A stretch of DNA of 64,000 nt, from assembly GCA_036501845.1 (NCBI GenBank), contig DASXZO010000098.1:1-64000 (forward strand), in the 5' to 3' direction. Of the stretch, positions 58,806 through 64,000 are shown piece by piece. The notes beneath the pieces were generated by a model. It was not told the origin of the DNA. It worked only from the letters and a program-made list of their open reading frames with translations, and searched no databases. Every line of letters starts with the position of its first letter. Position 1 is the stretch's first letter. The translations under genes and the position numbers were made by a program. Origin of the DNA: JBBREP01 sp036501845 (lineage in GTDB: Bacteria; Actinomycetota; Acidimicrobiia; IMCC26256; PALSA-610).

Positions 58806-59738
58806 GTGCCCATTCGCAATCGAGTCACCGAGATGCTCGGCGTCGAGCATCCGATCGTGCAAGCACCGATGGGTTGGATCGCACGGTCGCAGCTCGCCTC
58901 GGCCGTGAGCGATGCCGGCGCGATGGGCATCATCGAGACGTCGTCCGGTCAGCTCGACGACATCCGCATCGAGATCGCCAAGATGCGCTCGCTCACCACG
59001 AAGCCGTGGGGTGTGAACATCGCGCAGCTGTTCGTGCGCGATCCGAACGAAGTTGTCGACTTCGTCGCCGAACAGGGCGTGTCGTTCGTCACCACGTCGG
59101 CCGGCGATCCCACGAAGCTCACCTCGAAGTTGAAAGCGCTCGGCATCACCGTGTTCCACGTGGTGCCGTCGTTGCGGGCCGCGCGCAAGGCGGTCGACGC
59201 CGGTGTCGACGGTCTCGTGGTGGAGGGGAACGAGGGCGGTGGCTTCAAGGCACCCACCGGCGCGTCGACGATGGTGCTGCTGCCGCTCGTCGCGTCGAAG
59301 GTCGACGTGCCGTTGATCGCGGCGGGCGGCATCTGCGACGGCCGTTCGATGGCGGCGGCGTTCGCGCTCGGTGCCGAAGGCGTGCAGATGGGCACGCAGA
59401 TGGTGGCGTCGCTCGAATCGCCGGTGCATCAGAACTGGAAGCAGCTGATCTGCGACTCCACCGAGAGCGACACCGTGCTGCTCAACCGGCATGCCGCGCC
59501 AGCGTTCCGCGCACTGCGCACACCGCTCGCCGACCGGCTCGAGAAGGAAGAGCGCGTGTCGCTTGCGGTCGGCCGCGTCGAAGACCTCTACTTCGGCGGC
59601 GACTTCGAAGCGATGTTCGCGCTCGGCGGTCAGGTCGCCGGCCGCATCGAATCGGTACGGCCCGTGGCCGACATCATCGGCGCCACCATCGCCGAATGCA
59701 AAGTGGTGATGGCCGCACTGGGCCGCGCCGTCCAGTGA
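58806..59738 (+). CDS. Nitronate monooxygenase / 2-nitropropane dioxygenase-like
   Basis: 310 residues. VEHPIVQAPMGWIA, GLVVEGNEGGGFKAPTG, VPLIAAGGICDGRSMAAAF and ALGAEGVQMGTQMVAS are the FMN-binding segments. GTG 58806 is chosen because GAGAGGTAGGGG lies upstream. It oxidises nitronates to carbonyl compounds. It ends at a strong hairpin. Confidence 0.88.
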   Translation: MPIRNRVTEMLGVEHPIVQAPMGWIARSQLASAVSDAGAMGIIETSSGQLDDIRIEIAKMRSLTTKPWGVNIAQLFVRDPNEVVDFVAEQGVSFVTTSAGDPTKLTSKLKALGITVFHVVPSLRAARKAVDAGVDGLVVEGNEGGGFKAPTGASTMVLLPLVASKVDVPLIAAGGICDGRSMAAAFALGAEGVQMGTQMVASLESPVHQNWKQLICDSTESDTVLLNRHAAPAFRALRTPLADRLEKEERVSLAVGRVEDLYFGGDFEAMFALGGQVAGRIESVRPVADIIGATIAECKVVMAALGRAVQ

Positions 59739-59739
59739 C

Positions 59740-59784
59740 CTATGCGTCGTTTGACTTGCATATTGCAAGTCAAACGACGCATAG
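59740..59784. terminator. Bidirectional hairpin with 21-bp perfect stem
   Basis: Arms of 21 bases are exact complements (59740-59760 and 59764-59784) around a TAT loop. The stem holds TCGTTTGACTTGCA and TGCAAGTCAAACGA, and it lies between convergent genes. Confidence 0.9.
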
Positions 59785-59791
59785 ATGATCG

Positions 59792-60400
59792 TTACTGCTG
59801 CTGGAGGGCGCGTATGACGCCCGTGCCGGTGCCCCAGGGCGAATGCGCGATCGCTTGGGCCACGTTCTGCGCGCTCGAACCGTCGGCGAGCGCCGCGAGA
59901 ATGTTGGAGTAGCGGCCGTTCGTCAACGTCGCGACGGTGGCCTGCACCCCTTCGGCGTAGGTGGGGTAGTTCTTCACGCCGACGCTGTTGAAGCTGGTCG
60001 CGCCGGGCGCCGACTCCGTGGTGGCGAGCGGGTTGTTCGCCGCCTTGGTGCCCTCTGCCTGCGCCCATGCCACGATCGCCTGCACGTTCTGCGCGGTTTG
60101 CGGCGCGCCGAGCGCCGACAGCACGTCGTTGGCAAACTGCGTGCGCGCCGCGGTCGTTCCGCTCGATGCACCGGCGGTGGTGGCCATCCCGAAACCGGAG
60201 TCGGGTGCGCCCGCGCTCGCGAGCATGCTCGCGAAGTCGGGCTCGTCGGCGTTGATCGTGTCGGTCGCAGCCGCGCCCGTCGCGCTCGACGATGCGCTGG
60301 TAGCCGACGACGAGTTCGGGCCGTCGGTGAACTGCGACTCGATCGTCGCGATACGCGACTGCACGTCGGCCAGGCCGGAGATCCCCGAGAGCGCGCCCAT
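59792..60400 (-). CDS. FlgJ/SLT-like muralytic-domain protein
   Basis: 202 residues. ISGLADVQSRIATIESQF with DFASMLASAG resembles the N-terminal part of flagellum-linked lytic transglycosylases of actinobacteria. The C-terminus (NPLATTESAPGATSFNSVGV, KNYPTYAEGVQATVATL) matches peptidoglycan-acting phage-type domains. It has no signal peptide. The flagellar role is inference. Confidence 0.6.
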   Translation of the reverse strand: MGALSGISGLADVQSRIATIESQFTDGPNSSSATSASSSATGAAATDTINADEPDFASMLASAGAPDSGFGMATTAGASSGTTAARTQFANDVLSALGAPQTAQNVQAIVAWAQAEGTKAANNPLATTESAPGATSFNSVGVKNYPTYAEGVQATVATLTNGRYSNILAALADGSSAQNVAQAIAHSPWGTGTGVIRALQQQ

Positions 60401-60465
60401 CCCGGTGCCGATCGGCCCGGTCGTCGGTGACCTGAGCGATCCGGCCGCCGGTAATGTCCGGGACC

Positions 60466-62775
60466 ATGGCCCTCCAGGGATCGATCCTCGGCAACCCGGT
60501 GAAGCGCAAGGAAGACCCGGGAATCCTCACGGGATCCACCGAGTACTTCGACGACCTCGCCGTCGACGGTCTCGCGCACATTGCGTTCGTCCGCTCCACG
60601 ATCGCGCACGCCACGCTCGACGCGATCGACGTGTCGGAGGCGGCTTCGATGCCCGGCGTGGTTGCGATCTACACGGCGGACAACATGGAGCTCGCCGACC
60701 ACAACGGCTTCGTGATGCTGCCGCCCACGATGCTGCGGGCACCGCTCGCCAAGGGCAAGGTTCGTTTCGTCGGCGACATCGTCGCCGCGGTCGTGGCCGA
60801 GACGAAGGCGCAGGCCGTCGACGCGGCCGAGGCCGTGATCGTCGACTACGACCCGCTGCCCGCGCTCGCGAGCGTGGACGATGCCATCGCCGACGGCGCG
60901 GTGCTCGTGCACGATGGCGCGCCCGGCAACGTCGCGTTCGGCGCGGCGATGATGGGCATGGGCGCGCCGGTCGACAACTTGTTCGACGATGCCGAGGTGG
61001 TCGTGAAGGGCCGCTTCGTGAACCAGCGCGTGGCGGGCATCCCGATGGAACCGAGCGGCATCGTCGCGATCCCAGAACAGAATGGTGCGGCGCTCACTGC
61101 GTGGATCCCGTGCCAGAACCCGCACGCGATCCAAGGTGAGCTCGCCGGCACCGTCGGCCTCGACCCCGAGCACCTGCGTGTGCGCACGGCTGCGGTCGGC
61201 GGTGGGTTCGGTTCGAAGGCTGCGTTCAACGTGGAGTTCACGATCGCGTCGAATGCTGCGCTTGCGCTCGACCGTCCGGTGAAGTGGACCGAGACGCGCA
61301 GCGAGAATTTGCTCGCGATGGTGCACGGCCGCGGGCAGGTGCAGCACGTCGAGCTCGGCGTGAAGCGCGACGGCAGCATCACCGCGCTCAAGGTGAACCT
61401 CTACGCCGAGACGGGCGCCTACCCGGCGATCGGGGCGTTCCTGCCGTTCTTCACCCACACCATGTCTACCGGCGTGTACACGGTGCCGAAGCTCGACTTC
61501 AACTGGAGCGCGGTGGTCACCAACACCACGCCAGTGGGTGCATACCGCGGCGCCGGGCGGCCCGAGGCGACGCAGCTCATCGAACGCATCCTCGACATTG
61601 CCGCTGACGAGCTCGGCATCGACCCCGTCGAGATCCGCCGCAAGAACCTCATCCCGAAGTTCGAAGCGCCGGGCATGCCCGCGAGCAGCGGTCTGGCGAT
61701 GTACGACACCGGCGACTACGCCGCCGCGCTCGATTCCGCGCTTGAGCACGCCGACTACGCGGGCTTGCGCGCCGAGCAGGGTCGCCGGCGCGCGGCCAAC
61801 GACCCGAAGCAGCTCGGCATCGGCGTGAGCTGCTACGTGGAAGTGACCGCGCCGGCAGGGATGCACATGGAGTACGGCGCGATCGAGGTGCACGAAGACG
61901 GCACCGTCGACGCGATCGTGGGCACGAGCGCGCACGGCCAGGGCCACGACACCGCGTTCTCGATGATCGTGAGCGAGTTGCTCGGTGTGCCGATGGAGAA
62001 CGTGCGGCTCATCCAGAGCGACACGGCACTCGTGCCGCGCGGCAACGGCACCGCGGGCAGTCGCTCGCTGCAGACCGCGGGGAGCGCGGTGTACCGCGCG
62101 AGTGAGGGAGTGCTCGACAAGGCGAAGCAACTCGCGGCGCAGTTGCTCGAGGCGAGCCCCGACGACATTGTCGTGGGCGACGGCGGTCTGCAGGTGGCCG
62201 GTGTGCCCTCGCAGCTGATTGCGTGGGGTGAGCTTGCGGCCAAGGCGAAGGCTTCGGGGATCGACGGCCTCGAAGCCGGGTTGCGCCACGAGCTCGACTT
62301 CGACGGCACCGGCTCCACATTCCCGTTCGGTGCGCACGTCGCGGTGGTGGAGGTCGACACCGAGACCGGCCGGGTCACTCAGTTGCGCCACGTTGCCGTC
62401 GACGACTGCGGCCGCATCTTGAATCCGCTGCTCGTGACCGGGCAGCAGCACGGCGGGATCGCGCAGGGGATCGCGCAGGCGTTGTACGAGTGGGTGCAGT
62501 ACGACCCCGACGGCAACCCGGTCACCGCGAACCTCATGGACTACGCCATGCCGAGCGCGGCCGAGTTCCCGAGCTTCGAGACGTACAACACCGAGACACC
62601 CACGCATCTCAACCCGCTCGGCGCCAAGGGCATCGGTGAGTCGGGCACAATCGGCTCCACGCCCGCGGTGCACAATGCCGTGGTCGACGCGCTGAGCCCG
62701 TTCGGCATCACGCACGTCGACATGCCGCTCACGTCGGAGCGGGTGTGGGCGGCCATCCAGCGCGCGCGTGGGTAG
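60466..62775 (+). CDS. CoxL-like molybdenum hydroxylase large subunit, form II
   Basis: 769 residues from ATG 60466; ATG 60454 is in frame. TAATGT (60452-60457) is a -10 candidate for a leaderless message. VGGGFGSK, the active-site loop AYRGAGR (form II, not the CO dehydrogenase CSFR form) and the catalytic Glu in GIGESGTI define a molybdopterin-binding hydroxylase subunit. The FAD and 2Fe-2S subunits are not in the window, so it may act with distant partners. Confidence 0.85.
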   Translation: MALQGSILGNPVKRKEDPGILTGSTEYFDDLAVDGLAHIAFVRSTIAHATLDAIDVSEAASMPGVVAIYTADNMELADHNGFVMLPPTMLRAPLAKGKVRFVGDIVAAVVAETKAQAVDAAEAVIVDYDPLPALASVDDAIADGAVLVHDGAPGNVAFGAAMMGMGAPVDNLFDDAEVVVKGRFVNQRVAGIPMEPSGIVAIPEQNGAALTAWIPCQNPHAIQGELAGTVGLDPEHLRVRTAAVGGGFGSKAAFNVEFTIASNAALALDRPVKWTETRSENLLAMVHGRGQVQHVELGVKRDGSITALKVNLYAETGAYPAIGAFLPFFTHTMSTGVYTVPKLDFNWSAVVTNTTPVGAYRGAGRPEATQLIERILDIAADELGIDPVEIRRKNLIPKFEAPGMPASSGLAMYDTGDYAAALDSALEHADYAGLRAEQGRRRAANDPKQLGIGVSCYVEVTAPAGMHMEYGAIEVHEDGTVDAIVGTSAHGQGHDTAFSMIVSELLGVPMENVRLIQSDTALVPRGNGTAGSRSLQTAGSAVYRASEGVLDKAKQLAAQLLEASPDDIVVGDGGLQVAGVPSQLIAWGELAAKAKASGIDGLEAGLRHELDFDGTGSTFPFGAHVAVVEVDTETGRVTQLRHVAVDDCGRILNPLLVTGQQHGGIAQGIAQALYEWVQYDPDGNPVTANLMDYAMPSAAEFPSFETYNTETPTHLNPLGAKGIGESGTIGSTPAVHNAVVDALSPFGITHVDMPLTSERVWAAIQRARG

Positions 62776-62780
62776 CACCA

Positions 62781-63221
62781 GTGGGTAGTGCCGGCGCACC
62801 GACGGTGCGGCTCACCGAGTCGCAGCACGCGGTGATTCTCGGGAACTGTTACGACGGTCTGCCGAACGAGGCGTGCGGGTTGCTCGTGGGGCCGATGCTC
62901 GAAGGCCGTCCGACGGGTGCGGTGAGCGAGGCGCGCCCGTGCGTGAACGCCGACGCCTCGGCGCGCACGTACACCGTCGCCCCGAAGGACATGCTGCGGG
63001 CGATGCGCGCCGCCGACGAGCGGGGCGAAGAGATCGTGGGCGTGTGGCACTCACACACCCACACCGATCCGTACCCGTCACCCACCGACGTGCGCCAGGC
63101 CGCCGACCCGGCCTGGATCTACGTGATCGTCAGCCTCAAGCACGGCGACCCCAGCCTCCGCGCCTACGCAATCGTCGACGCAACCATCACCGAACTCCCA
63201 GTAGAACTCGTCCGCGGCTAA
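62781..63221 (+). CDS. JAMM-type metallopeptidase, Mec-like
   Basis: 146 residues. The full JAMM motif HxH-x7-S-x2-D is present in WHSHTHTDPYPSPTD, with the Glu in NEACGLLVG. This zinc peptidase family includes Mec, which releases cysteine from CysO. No cysO or cysM gene is adjacent here. GTG 62781 is six bases after the hydroxylase stop. Confidence 0.85.
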   Translation: MGSAGAPTVRLTESQHAVILGNCYDGLPNEACGLLVGPMLEGRPTGAVSEARPCVNADASARTYTVAPKDMLRAMRAADERGEEIVGVWHSHTHTDPYPSPTDVRQAADPAWIYVIVSLKHGDPSLRAYAIVDATITELPVELVRG

Positions 63222-63241
63222 CGCGCGCTCCCGTGGTCCCA

Positions 63242-64000
63242 TCAGAACGTCGATTTCTTCATCTCGGTGGGACCACCGAGGCTGTACGCGCGAATGAGGC
63301 CGACGAACACTGCGGCGGGATCCTTACGGAGCAACCGGTTCGTGGCGCTGTCAAGAATCCAATCGTCATCCTGGAGCTCACTGCGACGAGCCCGGTCATC
63401 GTCGAAGCGCTCCATGCTGAGCAGGTGTTCCCAGTAACCGTCGTACTCGATGCCTCGTTTGACGGAGGGCCAAGCCGCGTCGATGTAGCGCGGGCCTCTC
63501 GGTAGTTCGACGCGATAGTTGAACACAGGCGCAGGAAGCCCGAACCTTTTCGCGTGTTCGCCAATCAGTGCTTCCCATTCGTTGCGCGCGTCTTGGACGC
63601 TTGGATTGAGGCCTTCGATGATGCGGAGTACCGCGCATGCACCGGGTCGCCGCGGGTTGCGTAGCTCCTCGGCTCGTCCGGCGAGTTCATCGGGCCGGAA
63701 GCGTCGCTTGACGATGCCCTTCGTGACTACGCGCATCGCCAACGTGTTCGGGAGATGTCCGCATGCGTCGATGGTCGCTCGCAACGCGGTAGTCGACGCG
63801 ATGCCTGCGATCACCGTCCGATCGCTCTCAGGGAGCGATCGAGTCGAGTGGATGTTCGGACGTTCGAGGTTGCGCCGCGTACGAACCACGAGCAGATGCG
63901 GCGTGGGCGGAAACGGTGCGAGGTCGACGAGGGCCAGCGCACTCAGCCGAGCAGCAAGTGCATCGGCCGACAGCGTCGCGGCGTGCAGCACCTCGATCGC
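63242..64000 (-). CDS. AbiEi/DUF559-like endonuclease-fold protein, 5' partial
   Basis: About 252 residues remain and the frame stays open to the window edge, so the N-terminus is missing. VELPRGPRYIDAAWPSVKRG and GIEYDGYWEHLLSMERFDDD, followed by RRSELQDDDWIL, resemble the VSR-like PD-(D/E)xK fold of DUF559 and related AbiEi-family proteins. They are often part of defence or toxin-antitoxin systems, but the role is unproven. The stop codon sits in a 9-bp inverted repeat. Confidence 0.65.
   Translation of the reverse strand, partial: AIEVLHAATLSADALAARLSALALVDLAPFPPTPHLLVVRTRRNLERPNIHSTRSLPESDRTVIAGIASTTALRATIDACGHLPNTLAMRVVTKGIVKRRFRPDELAGRAEELRNPRRPGACAVLRIIEGLNPSVQDARNEWEALIGEHAKRFGLPAPVFNYRVELPRGPRYIDAAWPSVKRGIEYDGYWEHLLSMERFDDDRARRSELQDDDWILDSATNRLLRKDPAAVFVGLIRAYSLGGPTEMKKSTF

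Noticed and set aside
59974..62799. 941-codon open frame opposite the hydroxylase gene
   Set aside because: Antisense to a gene with clear CoxL motifs, and has no family features of its own.

Overview
The window is about 64 kb of GC-rich, gene-dense DNA from an actinobacterium. Evidence for this: many GTG, TTG and possibly CTG starts, very short intergenic gaps, a mycothiol-type DinB/maleylpyruvate isomerase fold protein, PadR, TetR and ArsR regulators, and many genes that seem to lack a 5' leader (a TAnnnT -10 box ending about 6 nt before the start codon). Several families here (CSLREA beta-helix proteins, DUF5996, FG-GAP/VCBS secreted proteins, a form II CoxL-like hydroxylase) are common in Acidimicrobiia-like lineages, but that placement is inference. 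No tRNA, rRNA or CRISPR array was found. One tmRNA gene is present.

Layout. 0-4.6 kb: methyltransferase, DMT transporter, EthD-like protein, sulfatase lipoprotein, Fur-family regulator. 4.6-8.1 kb: a frameshifted lipoprotein gene, a small membrane protein, and a zinc ABC importer (binding protein, ATPase, permease) behind a Zur-like box. 8.1-12.6 kb: secreted beta-helix protein, ArsB/NhaD-like transporter carrying a 50-nt perfect palindrome inside its gene, aldehyde dehydrogenase. 12.8-16.1 kb: PadR regulator with modABC molybdate importer. 16.1-26.2 kb: signalling and resistance genes (REC-EAL protein, TetR with divergent ABC exporter, Erm-like methyltransferase, GAF/PAS/SpoIIE phosphatase, GGDEF-EAL protein). 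26.2-46.7 kb: two giant secreted proteins that share a cohesin-like, dockerin-like, CSLREA beta-helix and PKD plan, a divergent FG-GAP secreted protein, a NarL-type two-component pair, TatA, and metabolic genes between them. 46.7-55.7 kb: MaoC hydratase, amidohydrolase, lipoprotein, L,D-transpeptidase divergent from an S53 protease, TetR-regulated membrane protein, AhpD-like protein, methyltransferase. 55.9-57.2 kb: ssrA, a small YjfB-like ORF and smpB. 57.2-64 kb: TetR, maleylpyruvate isomerase-like protein, nitronate monooxygenase, muralytic/FlgJ-like protein, CoxL-like molybdenum hydroxylase, JAMM peptidase, and an AbiEi/DUF559-like protein cut by the window edge.

How the genes fit together. 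Metal supply is prominent: Zur-type zinc uptake, plus molybdate uptake that could feed the CoxL-like hydroxylase about 45 kb away. Secretion and surface biology dominate the middle: cohesin-like and dockerin-like modules with PKD, beta-helix, ConA-like and FG-GAP domains point to a surface adhesion or scaffold set. This set sits next to c-di-GMP enzymes on one side and a two-component system on the other. The most unusual signals are the paired cohesin/dockerin proteins, the tandem operator-like repeats spanning an ABC exporter start, the recurrent leaderless-start signature, and the palindrome embedded in a transporter gene.
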